NCBI GenBank assembly: GCA_019421865.1
Contig: JAHZEL010000001.1
Location: 54,694 to 118,693 of the forward strand
DNA length: 64,000 bases
Reading direction: 5' to 3'
From: Desulfovibrionaceae bacterium
GTDB lineage: Bacteria > Desulfobacterota > Desulfovibrionia > Desulfovibrionales > Desulfovibrionaceae
Shown: positions 7,718 through 15,800 of the stretch, in pieces
How the letters are laid out: the number at the start of each line of letters is the position of its first letter
Numbering within the stretch: position 1 is the stretch's first letter
Notes under the pieces: model-generated
What the model was told of the DNA's origin: nothing
Seen by the model: only the letters and a program-made list of their open reading frames with translations
Database searches by the model: none
Program-made: the position numbers and the translations under genes

Positions 7718-9133
7718 TCACGAACGGCCGGGTTCGTCCCAGGCCTCTATGCCGCGCCGGTTCACCAGCAGCTCCGGATGGAAGACCGGATCGGTGACGC
7801 CTGCCTTCTTCTGATCCTGATAGTCCTTGAGGGCGATGAAGGCGTTGTGGCCGAGCATGGCGATGGCCACGAGGTTCACGATGGCCATGAGGGCCATGAA
7901 CAGGTCGGCGAGGTTCCACACGAAGGGCAGGTCGGCCACGGAGCCGAAGGCCACCATGGCCACCACCATGATGCGGAATACGAGCAGGTAGACGGGATTG
8001 GTGCTGAAGAACTGGATGTTGCTTTCGCCGTAGTAGTAGTTGCCCGCAATGGAGCTGAAGGCGAACATGAACACCATGACGGCAAGAAGAACGCCGGCGA
8101 GGCTGCCCAGATGTTCGGTGAGGGCGAGCTGCACGAGTTCAATGCCGGTCTTTCCGGTGTCGGCATAGCCGTCGAAGAGCAGCACGATGCAGGCCGAGGC
8201 GGTGCAGACGAGAAGCGTATCCACGAACACGCCGAGCGCCTGCACGAGACCCTGCTTCACGGGATGGGAAACGAAGGCCGTGGCGGCGGCGTTGGGCACG
8301 GAACCCATGCCCGCTTCGTTGGAGAAGAGACCGCGCTTGGCGCCGGTGAGGATGGCCGCGCCTATGCCGCCCACGGCGGCGTCGGGGCTGAAGGCCTGCG
8401 TCACGATGGTGGCCAGCATGGCGGGAATGTGGGTGATGTTCATGATGATGATGACGAGAGCCAGCAGGAGGTACAGCGTGGCCATGACGGGCACGAGCCA
8501 GCTGCTCAGATGCGCGATGCGCTTGAGGCCGCCGAAGATGACCACGGCCGAGAGCACGGTGATGAAGGCGCCCGCCAGCGTGCGGTCGATGCCGAAGGTG
8601 GCGTTCAGCGAGAGCGAGATGGTGTTGGACTGCACGGAGTTGAAGCAGAGGCCGAAGGTCACGGAAATGAGCACGGCAAAGAGCGCGGCGGCCTTGCTGC
8701 TGCCGAGGCAGTTGCGGATGTAGTAGGCGGGGCCTCCGCGGAAGCCGAAGGTCTTCGGATCGCGTACCTTGTAGATCTGGGCGAGCGTGCTTTCGGTGAA
8801 GCCGGAGGCGGCGCCGATGATGGCGATGATCCACATCCAGAACACGGCGCCCGGACCGCCAACCATGATGGCGATGGCTATGCCGGCAATGTTGCCCACG
8901 CCCACGCGGGAGGCCGTGCTGATGCAGAAGGCCTGAAAGGAACTGATGTGGGCGTGCCCGCCGTCGTGACTGACGCCTTCCTTCAGAAGACGGATCATTT
9001 CTCTGACCATGCGCAGCTGGACGAAGCCGGTTCTCAGCGAGAACCAGAGGCCGAGCGCGATGAGCATGACGACGAGAACATAGGACCACAGGACATCATT
9101 GGACAGGGCGATGAATTTTTCAAGAAACGCCAT
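7718..9133 (-). CDS. Alanine/glycine:cation symporter (AGCS) family protein
   Basis: 471 residues from the ATG at 9133, which follows AGAGGAG. Diagnostic AGCS segments include GVGNIAGIAIAIMVGGPGAV near the N-terminus, the RGGPAYYI loop, and the GAKRGLFSNEAGMGSVPNAA signature in the middle. The protein should have about 10-11 membrane spans and couple uptake of alanine, glycine or a related amino acid to Na+. Downstream of the EamA gene on the same strand by about 116 bp. Two TTGTACG direct repeats lie just upstream of its ribosome site. Confidence 0.9.
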   Translation of the reverse strand: MAFLEKFIALSNDVLWSYVLVVMLIALGLWFSLRTGFVQLRMVREMIRLLKEGVSHDGGHAHISSFQAFCISTASRVGVGNIAGIAIAIMVGGPGAVFWMWIIAIIGAASGFTESTLAQIYKVRDPKTFGFRGGPAYYIRNCLGSSKAAALFAVLISVTFGLCFNSVQSNTISLSLNATFGIDRTLAGAFITVLSAVVIFGGLKRIAHLSSWLVPVMATLYLLLALVIIIMNITHIPAMLATIVTQAFSPDAAVGGIGAAILTGAKRGLFSNEAGMGSVPNAAATAFVSHPVKQGLVQALGVFVDTLLVCTASACIVLLFDGYADTGKTGIELVQLALTEHLGSLAGVLLAVMVFMFAFSSIAGNYYYGESNIQFFSTNPVYLLVFRIMVVAMVAFGSVADLPFVWNLADLFMALMAIVNLVAIAMLGHNAFIALKDYQDQKKAGVTDPVFHPELLVNRRGIEAWDEPGRS

Positions 9134-9160
9134 TCGTGCTCCTCTTTGATTGTAAAAGAC

Positions 9161-9183
9161 GTACAAAATTCGTACAAGAATTC
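9161..9183. promoter_or_regulatory. Tandem direct repeat upstream of the AGCS symporter
   Basis: GTACAAAATTC is followed immediately by GTACAAGAATTC. Read on the gene strand this gives two TTGTACG units 11 bp apart, one helical turn, which is the arrangement bound by OmpR/PhoB-type regulators. It lies 28 bp upstream of the start codon. No regulator can be assigned. Confidence 0.3.
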
Positions 9184-9249
9184 ACGATTGGGGCGAAAAA
9201 GTCAACGCGCCTCCCGACGGGGGCTTCCGGGCAGGGTGGAGGAGAGGGC

Positions 9250-9663
9250 TCAGAGCGCCATGATGAGCGTGCCCGCGGCGATGAGCGCGCCGCCTACGGC
9301 CACCTTCAGGGTAAGCTGCTCGTGCAGGAAGATGACGGCCATGAGAATGGTGAAGATGATGCTCGTCTTGTCGATGGGAGCCACCTTCGATACGTCGCCT
9401 ATCTGCAGAGCCTTGAAGTAGCAGAGCCAGGACGCCCCCGTGGCCAGTCCCGAGAGCACGAGAAAGACCCATGTTCTGGTACTGATCTCCGCAAGGCTTA
9501 CCTTCGCGCCGGTAAGGTACACCATGCCGCAGGCCATGAAGAAGACCACCAGCGTACGGATGGCGGTGCCGAGATTGGAATCCACGCCCTCGATGCCGAT
9601 TTTGGCCAGAATGGAGGTGAGCGCCGCAAACACGGCGGACAGAAGCGCAAGCACGAGCCACAT
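9250..9663 (-). CDS. EamA-domain (DMT superfamily) half-size transporter
   Basis: 137 residues from the ATG at 9663, chosen because AGAAGGA lies about 10 bp upstream; an ATG at 9684 would add seven residues (MQKDTKN) but lacks a ribosome site. One EamA repeat with about five membrane helices is present (LALLSAVFAALTSILAKIG, a MACGMVYL helix, and IIFTILMAVIFLHEQ). Single-repeat members of the drug/metabolite superfamily of this length work as dimers. The substrate is unknown. It lies 55 bp downstream of the LtaS-like gene and may be in the same transcript. Confidence 0.8.
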   Translation of the reverse strand: MWLVLALLSAVFAALTSILAKIGIEGVDSNLGTAIRTLVVFFMACGMVYLTGAKVSLAEISTRTWVFLVLSGLATGASWLCYFKALQIGDVSKVAPIDKTSIIFTILMAVIFLHEQLTLKVAVGGALIAAGTLIMAL

Positions 9664-9718
9664 GTTTTTTGTATCCTTCTGCATGATAAGACCGCAGTCA
9701 GCCGGAATCTCCGGCCCG

Positions 9719-11638
9719 TTATCGACCATCGCCGGTTCCCCGCAGGAGAGCGTTTTCCTTCAGGGCTCCGCGTTTGTACAGATCGTGGGCGGACTGATAC
9801 CAGGCAACGGTCTCGTCCACGAGCTTTTCCGCCTGCTTGTTGTCCTCAAGGGGCCGGAGCGTCCTGCCGTCGGCGTCGGGAACGCCCGTCACCGGCGCGT
9901 GCAGCGGCTCCAGCACGGTAAGGCTGTCCGGCTTCAGCAGGCCCAGAATCTGATAGGTGCCGATCCACGCTCGTCCTTCTTCGGCTTTCATGTCAAGAAC
10001 ATTTCGTCCGAAAAAGCCGGAGTCGTAGGTCCAGCCGAGCAGGGAGAAGAGCGTCGGGGCGATGTCCGCCTGACTGCACAGCGTATCCGTGCGCGCGGGG
10101 GCCAGATTGCCGGGGCTGTAGAACACGGCCGGAATCCGGTAGCGCTCTGGCGGCAGATCGGTATGCCCGGCGGCTCCGGAACTGTGGTCACCGGAAAGAA
10201 CGAACACGGTGTCGGCAAACCACGGGCGGGTGGAGGCTTCCTTCAGAAACATGCCCACGGCGTAGTCGGTGTAGGCCACGGCTCCGGTACGGCCGGTGCC
10301 GGAGGGAATGGATACCCGGCCTTCGGGATAGGTGAAGGGGCGGTGATTGGAGGTGGTGAGCACGAACTGATAGAAGGGCCTGCCCGCCTGAAAGCAGGCG
10401 TCGGCCTCGCGCAGGGCGGCGCGGAACAGGTCTTCGTCGCATACGCCCCAGGCGTTCGTGAAGGTGACGTCTTCTTTGGGAATGGAGGCTCGGTCCACAA
10501 TGCGGAAGCCGTTGCCGGAGAAAAAGGCGTTCATGTTGTCGAAGTAGCCGAAGCCGCCGTAAATGAAGGCGGTGTCGTACCCTCTGCTCCGGAACACGGA
10601 GCCGATGTTGAACAGCCCTTCGCTTTCCGGGCGGCGCACGATGGAGGCTCCGGGCGTGGGCGGAAGGCTGAGCGTGAGCGCTTCGATGCCGCGCACCGTC
10701 CGGGTTCCGGTGGCCATGAGGCCGGAAAGATATACGCCGTCATTAAGCATGGCGTTCAGGTGCGGCGTATGCTCGCCGAGCAGACCGCTGCCCAGGCTCT
10801 CCACCACGATCTGCACGACATTGGGCCGCCATTCCCGGCGCTGAGAGGTTATTTTTCGCCGCCACTCCTGGTCGCTCTGCGTCGGAAAGGAGGCCTGATC
10901 CTCCCGCAGTCCGTCATGCACCAGGCGAAGCGCCTGGTCTTCGGGAATCACGGGGTAGAACTGCCGGTAGTCGATCTCGTTGTTTTTATAGGCGGAAAAC
11001 AGCGACCAGACCCCGCTTGCCGAAAGTTCCCGCTCAACCCTGTCGGCGGAAGAGAGCGGCGTGTACACGGACGCGGCAAGGATGAGCAAAAGGCAGGCCG
11101 CGGCAAGCGCGCCGGATCGCGGGGCGGGCAGCCGGGCGCTTTTCAGAAAGCCGCGCAGGAAGATCAGCGTGAACACGGCGGCGGAGGCGGCTACGGCCGC
11201 AAGCAGCGGCAGCACGGGATAGGATTCCACAATGTTCCGCATGACCTCCGTGGTGTAGATCAGATAGTCCACGGCAATGAAGTTGAAGCGGCTTCCGAAC
11301 TCATCCCAGAACAGGGTTTCGGCCACGGCGTCGAAGAGAAAGGCGCAGCCGTACAGCCAGAACACCAGCGAGGCGAGCACTTTTCCCGAGCGGCCTCCCC
11401 AGAGACGCTTTTTCAGCAGCAGAAACGGCAGAAGCGGCAGCAGAAGCAGGATGCAGGGGAAAAGGTCGTTGACGGCTCCCCGAAAATAGACGGCGATCAG
11501 CGAGGGCAGGCCGAACGCCTCCGAAAGAGAGCGGTGCACCATGACGAGCAGCACCGTTCTTACCGCGGCGTTGACGAAGAGCCAGAACAGAAGAAGCAGA
11601 ACGAGATACTGAACCCGGGCGTTTCTGAAGCGGATCAT
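9719..11638 (-). CDS. LTA synthase-like / sulfatase-fold membrane transferase
   Basis: 639 residues. The N-terminal 200 residues hold about five membrane spans. The rest is an extracytoplasmic alkaline-phosphatase-superfamily domain with the nucleophile motif ATGTRTVRG, the substrate-pocket TTSNHRPF, and the metal ligands in LSGDHSSGAAGH. This is the layout of LtaS, MdoB/OpgB and related phosphoglycerol or phosphoethanolamine transferases that decorate envelope glycans. In a Gram-negative host, OpgB-like transfer to periplasmic glucans is more likely than lipoteichoic acid synthesis. It is divergent from the CpxR-like operon across a region with GTAAC repeat pairs, so envelope-stress control is plausible. 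Confidence 0.8.
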   Translation of the reverse strand: MIRFRNARVQYLVLLLLFWLFVNAAVRTVLLVMVHRSLSEAFGLPSLIAVYFRGAVNDLFPCILLLLPLLPFLLLKKRLWGGRSGKVLASLVFWLYGCAFLFDAVAETLFWDEFGSRFNFIAVDYLIYTTEVMRNIVESYPVLPLLAAVAASAAVFTLIFLRGFLKSARLPAPRSGALAAACLLLILAASVYTPLSSADRVERELSASGVWSLFSAYKNNEIDYRQFYPVIPEDQALRLVHDGLREDQASFPTQSDQEWRRKITSQRREWRPNVVQIVVESLGSGLLGEHTPHLNAMLNDGVYLSGLMATGTRTVRGIEALTLSLPPTPGASIVRRPESEGLFNIGSVFRSRGYDTAFIYGGFGYFDNMNAFFSGNGFRIVDRASIPKEDVTFTNAWGVCDEDLFRAALREADACFQAGRPFYQFVLTTSNHRPFTYPEGRVSIPSGTGRTGAVAYTDYAVGMFLKEASTRPWFADTVFVLSGDHSSGAAGHTDLPPERYRIPAVFYSPGNLAPARTDTLCSQADIAPTLFSLLGWTYDSGFFGRNVLDMKAEEGRAWIGTYQILGLLKPDSLTVLEPLHAPVTGVPDADGRTLRPLEDNKQAEKLVDETVAWYQSAHDLYKRGALKENALLRGTGDGR

Positions 11639-11710
11639 GGAAGTCTCCTGTGGAAAAATGCAACGCCGAAACTATAGGGAGAAAAACGGAAAATGGAGAC
11701 AGGCGCCCGT

Positions 11711-11725
11711 GTAACAAAGCGTAAC
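11711..11725. promoter_or_regulatory. GTAAC-N5-GTAAC direct repeat, pair 1 (CpxR-like site)
   Basis: Two GTAAC units with a 10-bp offset, the spacing and sequence class of Escherichia coli CpxR boxes (GTAAA-N5-GTAAA). It is 73 bp upstream of the LtaS-like start codon in a 397-bp AT-rich divergent region. Two more pairs follow toward the response regulator. Confidence 0.6.
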
Positions 11726-11819
11726 GACATATTTTGCAGGAATACTTTCAATAAATTATACGCAGAAGTCCGACAAAGGTATGATTTTTTCGAAGCATAT
11801 TCCTGTTTTGATGAGAAAT

Positions 11820-11834
11820 GTAACGGACTGTAAC
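11820..11834. promoter_or_regulatory. GTAAC-N5-GTAAC direct repeat, pair 2 (CpxR-like site)
   Basis: Second pair, in the context TGTAACGGACTGTAACGG, same 10-bp offset and same orientation as the first, near the middle of the divergent region. Confidence 0.6.
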
Positions 11835-11897
11835 GGTATTTTGCCTGAAATATACGGTACTGTGATAAAATTTTTACGTTCACTGTTGCGGCATTAT

Positions 11898-11912
11898 GTA
11901 ACGAAGCGTAAC
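11898..11912. promoter_or_regulatory. GTAAC-N5-GTAAC direct repeat, pair 3 (CpxR-like site)
   Basis: Third pair, TGTAACGAAGCGTAACAG, closest to the response regulator (124 bp upstream of its start codon), consistent with autoregulation of the two-component operon. Confidence 0.6.
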
Positions 11913-12035
11913 AGGCGTGGCTCTGCCGTTGCTGACGGCGCGGCATAGGTGCTATGAACGGGAAAAACGGGCGGGGCGAGTCTTTCGGCGGAGCGCACGG
12001 CAACAGCTCCGCCGCCCAGCCTGACGGGGAAGAAC

Positions 12036-12731
12036 ATGATTCAGCTGCAGATCATTGATGATGACAAGGAACTCTGCCATCTGCTGGAAGATTATTTTCG
12101 TCCGGAAGACATTGCCTGCCGCTTTGCCTTCGACGGAAAATCGGGACTGAACGCCCTGAGGGAAAACAGACCGGACATGGTCATTCTCGACGTCATGCTG
12201 CCCGAGCGCAACGGCTTCGAGGTTCTCCGCGACATACGGAAGGATGCCCGGCTGCACACGCTTCCCGTGGTCATGCTTACGGCACGGGGCGATGCCGGAG
12301 ACATGGTGCGCGGACTCGACATGGGAGCCGACGACTATCTGCCCAAGCCCTTCAATCCGCGGGAGCTGCTTTCGCGCATACGGGCGGTTCTGCGCCGTTC
12401 CCGTCCGGCGCAGGCGGACAACAGTCTCGGCGACATCCGGCTGGATGACGGCGCCATGAAGGCCTGGAAGGGCACGGAGGAAATCGCGCTGAGCGGGCAG
12501 GAGTACCGCGTGCTCAAGGCGCTTCTTTCCTCGCCGGGGCAGGTGGTGTCGCGCGATGAGCTGAGCCGTTCCGTCTTCGGGCGCGACGCCGTGCCTCTGG
12601 AGCGGGGGCTTGATATGCAGATCAGCCGGGTCCGGCGCAAGCTCGGGCCGTACGAGGACGGCTCGGAGCGCATCCGCAGTATACGCGGGGCGGGCTATCT
12701 GTACGTGATCCGCAAGGATGAGCGCGCATGA
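12036..12731 (+). CDS. OmpR-family response regulator, CpxR-like
   Basis: 231 residues. The receiver domain has the acidic triad at residues 8-10, the phospho-acceptor Asp52 in ILDVMLP, and the LPKPFN lysine. The C-terminal winged helix ends in the IRGAGYLYV hairpin. In the effector domain the block SRDELSRSVFGRD then LDMQISRVRRKL closely parallels CpxR, more so than OmpR or PhoB. GGGGAAG precedes the ATG. The stop codon overlaps the start of the kinase gene (ATGA), so the two are translationally coupled. The GTAAC direct-repeat pairs immediately upstream fit a CpxR-type DNA-binding preference. Confidence 0.85.
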   Translation: MIQLQIIDDDKELCHLLEDYFRPEDIACRFAFDGKSGLNALRENRPDMVILDVMLPERNGFEVLRDIRKDARLHTLPVVMLTARGDAGDMVRGLDMGADDYLPKPFNPRELLSRIRAVLRRSRPAQADNSLGDIRLDDGAMKAWKGTEEIALSGQEYRVLKALLSSPGQVVSRDELSRSVFGRDAVPLERGLDMQISRVRRKLGPYEDGSERIRSIRGAGYLYVIRKDERA

Positions 12732-13813
12732 ATCGTATGCTCCGGCAGATCATGCAGTTCTGGACGTCCCAGCCGCTGTTTCGCAAGATATACGTCTACG
12801 GCATTCTGTTCATCGGATCGTTCGCCGTGCTCGGCGAGTTCGGCGAATACGTGGCGGCCGAACTTCTGCAGAGTGACGGACTGGTGTTTTCCTCCACGCA
12901 GGAAGTGCTGCTCTGGGCGGTGTTCACCATCATTGTGGCGGCGCTGGAGGCGTTTGTCTTCATAGGTCTGCTCAAGAACGTCATCGGGCATTTCACGTCG
13001 GTGATACACCGGCTTGCCGCGGGCGAACAGTCGGCGCGCATCGCGCCGGACATGGCGGGCAGAAACGACGAACTGGGGCTGCTGGCCCGGGCCTTCAACA
13101 ACATGGCCGGGCAGATCGAGCAGGAAAGCGTGCGGGAACGGGAACTGCTTGCCGCGGTGTCCCATGAGCTGCGCTCTCCGCTCACGAGGCTTTCGGTTTC
13201 GGTGGAGCTTCTGCGCCGCGAGCATGTTCCCGCGGAATTTCTGGACAGAATCAGTCTGGAAACGGAACGCATGGAAGCGCTCATCAGCAGCATTCTGGAA
13301 TATTCCCGCATGGAGGCCCGCCTTCAGCCTTTCAGCCGCGTGGATCTGGCGGGGCTGGTCCGCGAGGTGGTGGAGGATGTGCGTTTCGAGGGCAGCATAC
13401 GCGGCTGCGAGGTGGAGGCGCAGGCGCCGGAAACGCTGATGATTTCTGGTAATGCCGAAATGCTGCGTCACGCGGTGGAAAACGTGCTGCGCAACGCGCT
13501 GCGCCATACCCCGGATGACGGAAGGATCGGCGTGCGCCTGGAGAAGAAGCGCGACTTCTGCCGACTGACGGTGGAAGACAACGGGCCGGGCGTGCCGGAA
13601 GCGGCGCTGGAACAGATTTTCCGGCCGTTTTTCCGTGTGGATGCCTCAAGGCAGCGCGCGAGCGGCGGCGCGGGAATGGGGCTTTCCATTTCCGAGAGCG
13701 CCGTGCGTGCCCATCGCGGCCGGATATGGGCCGAAAACAGAAAAGACGGGGGGCTTCTTGTCATCATGGAGCTGCCCCTTGAGCCGGAAAAGCTTCTGCC
13801 GGACGTTCTCTGA
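12728..13813 (+). CDS. Membrane sensor histidine kinase, CpxA-like with minimal periplasmic loop
   Basis: 361 residues. Two membrane spans are predicted at about 19-38 and 58-82, followed by HAMP (to about 135), a HisKA domain with His146 in AAVSHELRSPLTRL, and a HATPase domain with N, G1 and G2 boxes (NVLRNALRHT, DNGPGVP, GAGMGLSIS). Only about 20 residues separate the membrane spans, so it lacks the folded periplasmic sensor domain of Escherichia coli CpxA and presumably senses the membrane itself or a partner. Partner of the overlapping response regulator. Confidence 0.85.
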   Translation: MNRMLRQIMQFWTSQPLFRKIYVYGILFIGSFAVLGEFGEYVAAELLQSDGLVFSSTQEVLLWAVFTIIVAALEAFVFIGLLKNVIGHFTSVIHRLAAGEQSARIAPDMAGRNDELGLLARAFNNMAGQIEQESVRERELLAAVSHELRSPLTRLSVSVELLRREHVPAEFLDRISLETERMEALISSILEYSRMEARLQPFSRVDLAGLVREVVEDVRFEGSIRGCEVEAQAPETLMISGNAEMLRHAVENVLRNALRHTPDDGRIGVRLEKKRDFCRLTVEDNGPGVPEAALEQIFRPFFRVDASRQRASGGAGMGLSISESAVRAHRGRIWAENRKDGGLLVIMELPLEPEKLLPDVL

Positions 13814-14035
13814 TGCTTTTTTTGCGGGGAGAGGCGGCCCGGAAGAGGACATTGCACGAACGAGTACCCGGGCAGGCCCCGCGTTTTTCTGTCCGCCGAA
13901 GTGCCGTCAGTTTGGAGCGGGCGCGGAGCACGGCTTGAAAGAGCAGGGCAGGTCGGCTAGCGTAGAGCTGCCGTTCCTTCCGGTAAAGGGTCGGTTCGGA
14001 CGGCGCAGCTTTGGAAACGTACCGGGAGAAGAGAG

Positions 14036-14785
14036 ATGAAAAAGGTAACGCTTGTTTATTTTTCCCCGACGGGAAACACGAAGAAGAGCCTGGAAGCCAT
14101 GAGCGAAGCACTCGGCGGCATCGACGAGAGGGTGGATCTCACCGTGACGGACAAGACTCCCGAGCGCCGCTTCGGGAAAGATGACGTGGTACTTCTGGGC
14201 ATGCCCGTGTACGGCGGACGCATTCCCGCCGTGGCCCGCGAGCGGCTTGAAGGCTTAAGCGGCGATGGCACGGACTGCCTTGTGGTGGTGACCTACGGCA
14301 ACAGGCATTATGACGACGCGCTTCTGGAACTTGCCGACTGGGCGGAAAAGCACGGATTCAAGGTGAAGGGGGCGGCCGCGCTGGTCGGACGCCATACCTA
14401 CGGCGAGATTCAGATGGATCGTCCCGACGAAAACGACCTTGCAGCCGACAGGGATTTTGCCGTCCGCGCCCTTGAGCGCGGAGAGGATGCTCCCGCCCTG
14501 GAGGTGCCGGGAAACCGCCCTTATCGTGAGGGCGGAAACGGCGGAAAATTCCGCCCGTTGACGTCCGATGCCTGCATAAACTGCGGACTGTGCGTCAAAA
14601 AGTGCCCGATGCACGCCATTGCCGATGACTGCCGGACCATTTCCGACGCGTGCATTTCCTGCTTCCGCTGTATCAGAATCTGCCCGAAGGGCGCAAAGAA
14701 TATGGATGTCGAAGCCTACCGCAACTTTGCCGTGGCCTTCACCGAAAAGCTGAAGGCAAGGCGGGAAAACGAATACTACTGCTGA
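14036..14785 (+). CDS. EFR1-type flavodoxin-ferredoxin fusion protein
   Basis: 249 residues. The N-terminal about 150 residues are flavodoxin-like, with the FMN phosphate loop SPTGNTKKS near the start and VVTYGNRHYDDAL. The C-terminus has two [4Fe-4S] motifs, CINCGLCVKKCP and CISCFRCIRICP. EFR1 proteins are soluble electron carriers common in strict anaerobes. The partner is unknown. GGGAGAAG precedes the ATG. It is a single-gene unit ending at a terminator whose stem and T-run overlap the 3' end of the convergent birA gene. Confidence 0.85.
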   Translation: MKKVTLVYFSPTGNTKKSLEAMSEALGGIDERVDLTVTDKTPERRFGKDDVVLLGMPVYGGRIPAVARERLEGLSGDGTDCLVVVTYGNRHYDDALLELADWAEKHGFKVKGAAALVGRHTYGEIQMDRPDENDLAADRDFAVRALERGEDAPALEVPGNRPYREGGNGGKFRPLTSDACINCGLCVKKCPMHAIADDCRTISDACISCFRCIRICPKGAKNMDVEAYRNFAVAFTEKLKARRENEYYC

Positions 14786-14831
14786 TGAAAGAAGGGGCCG
14801 GTCATTCCGGCCCCTCCCCAGCGTTCAGGGA

Positions 14832-14868
14832 AAGGAAGCGTCCTTCAGGGGCGGCTTCCTTTTTTTTC
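14832..14868 (+). terminator. Terminator of the EFR1 gene, overlapping the birA 3' end
   Basis: AAGGAAGC-loop-GCTTCCTTTTTTTT. The 3' arm and T8 run lie inside the last codons of the convergent birA gene, where they encode the tail EKKGSRP. A separate stem without a T-run (14794-14814) lies upstream. Confidence 0.7.
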
Positions 14869-15684
14869 GTTGCGAGCGGCGCTGGCACGGCTCAGTATGT
14901 TTTCCAGTTCTTCCAGAATGTGACGCAGAAGCGCGGTCACGCTGAAGGCCTTTCCCGTTTCCGCGTACAGCGAGGAGGCAATGCCTGAAAGCTCCGGCGG
15001 CAGAGCCTCGGCAGGCACGTTCACGTTCACACCTATACCCGCCACGGCCCACTGCAGCTCGGCGTTGTGGAACATGGTTTCCACCAGAATGCCCGTCACC
15101 TTGCGGCCGTTGAGAAAAAGATCGTTGGGCGGCTGTCGTTCCAGTTCCGGGCCGCCGCTTCGGCGCACGGCGCGGGCCACGGCTTCCATGACGAGTCCGG
15201 GCAGATCTCCCGCCTTCTCCGGCGGAAGGTTGGGGCGTGTGATCACGGAAAAGCAGAGGCTGCCGGGCAGATTGAGCCAGCGATGCCCTCTGCTGCCGCG
15301 CCCCTCGCTCTGCCTGCGGGCCACCACGACCAGACCTTCCTTTGCGCCGTTCAGCGCTTCCAGCACGGCCACCTGATTGGTGGACCCTGTTTCCTTGAGC
15401 CATATCCAGGTGTTCCGGCCGAGAATCTTCGTCTGCAACCCCTCGCCCGCGTCGCTGTCCGCCCAGGGATCGGCCCGGGAAATGAGCCGGTATCCCCGCC
15501 TCGGCACGGATTCGATGATGTGTCCTTCCTCGCGCAGGCTCGAGATGTGCTTGCTCACCGCCGCCCGGCTGATGCCGAGCTGCCCGGAAAGTTTTTCCCC
15601 GGAAAGCCACTGTACGGACCCTTCCTGCACAAGACAGTTCAGAATGCGTTCTCGCATGGAAGCTTCTTCATGCGGCATGTTCAC
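14845..15684 (-). CDS. birA: Bifunctional biotin-protein ligase / biotin operon repressor BirA
   Basis: 279 residues. The N-terminal about 65 residues form a winged helix (LSGQLGISRAAVSKHISSLR), followed by the ligase core with the biotinyl-adenylate loop RRQSEGRGSRGHRW and the TGILVE segment, and a short C-terminal domain. The enzyme attaches biotin to carboxylase carrier domains; the DNA-binding domain makes it a repressor. It is divergent from bioB with a GTCAAC/GTTGAC inverted repeat between them. Starts at 15684 and 15678 are both ATG and two codons apart; GGAG fits either. Confidence 0.9.
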   Translation of the reverse strand: MNMPHEEASMRERILNCLVQEGSVQWLSGEKLSGQLGISRAAVSKHISSLREEGHIIESVPRRGYRLISRADPWADSDAGEGLQTKILGRNTWIWLKETGSTNQVAVLEALNGAKEGLVVVARRQSEGRGSRGHRWLNLPGSLCFSVITRPNLPPEKAGDLPGLVMEAVARAVRRSGGPELERQPPNDLFLNGRKVTGILVETMFHNAELQWAVAGIGVNVNVPAEALPPELSGIASSLYAETGKAFSVTALLRHILEELENILSRASAARNEKKGSRP

Positions 15685-15705
15685 TGCTCCGTTATGAAAA
15701 AAAAC

Positions 15706-15737
15706 GTCAACCTTTATTTGTGTTGTTTTAAGTTGAC
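15706..15737. promoter_or_regulatory. bioO: Candidate BirA operator between birA and bioB
   Basis: GTCAAC and GTTGAC form an inverted repeat with a 20-bp spacer, in the divergent promoter region. BirA sites generally have GTNAAC-type half-sites separated by about 16-17 bp, so the half-sites match but the spacing is longer. The right half-site overlaps a TTGACA -35-like element for bioB (15733-15738). Confidence 0.55.
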
Positions 15738-15800
15738 ATATTTATATCCGGCTGTACAAGGAGACATCCGACATCACCTTTTTGCCCACCGGAACATCCT

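Noticed and set aside
14794..14814. GGGGCCGG/CCGGCCCC hairpin after the EFR1 gene
   Set aside because: No T-run follows; the stem at 14832-14868 is the better terminator.
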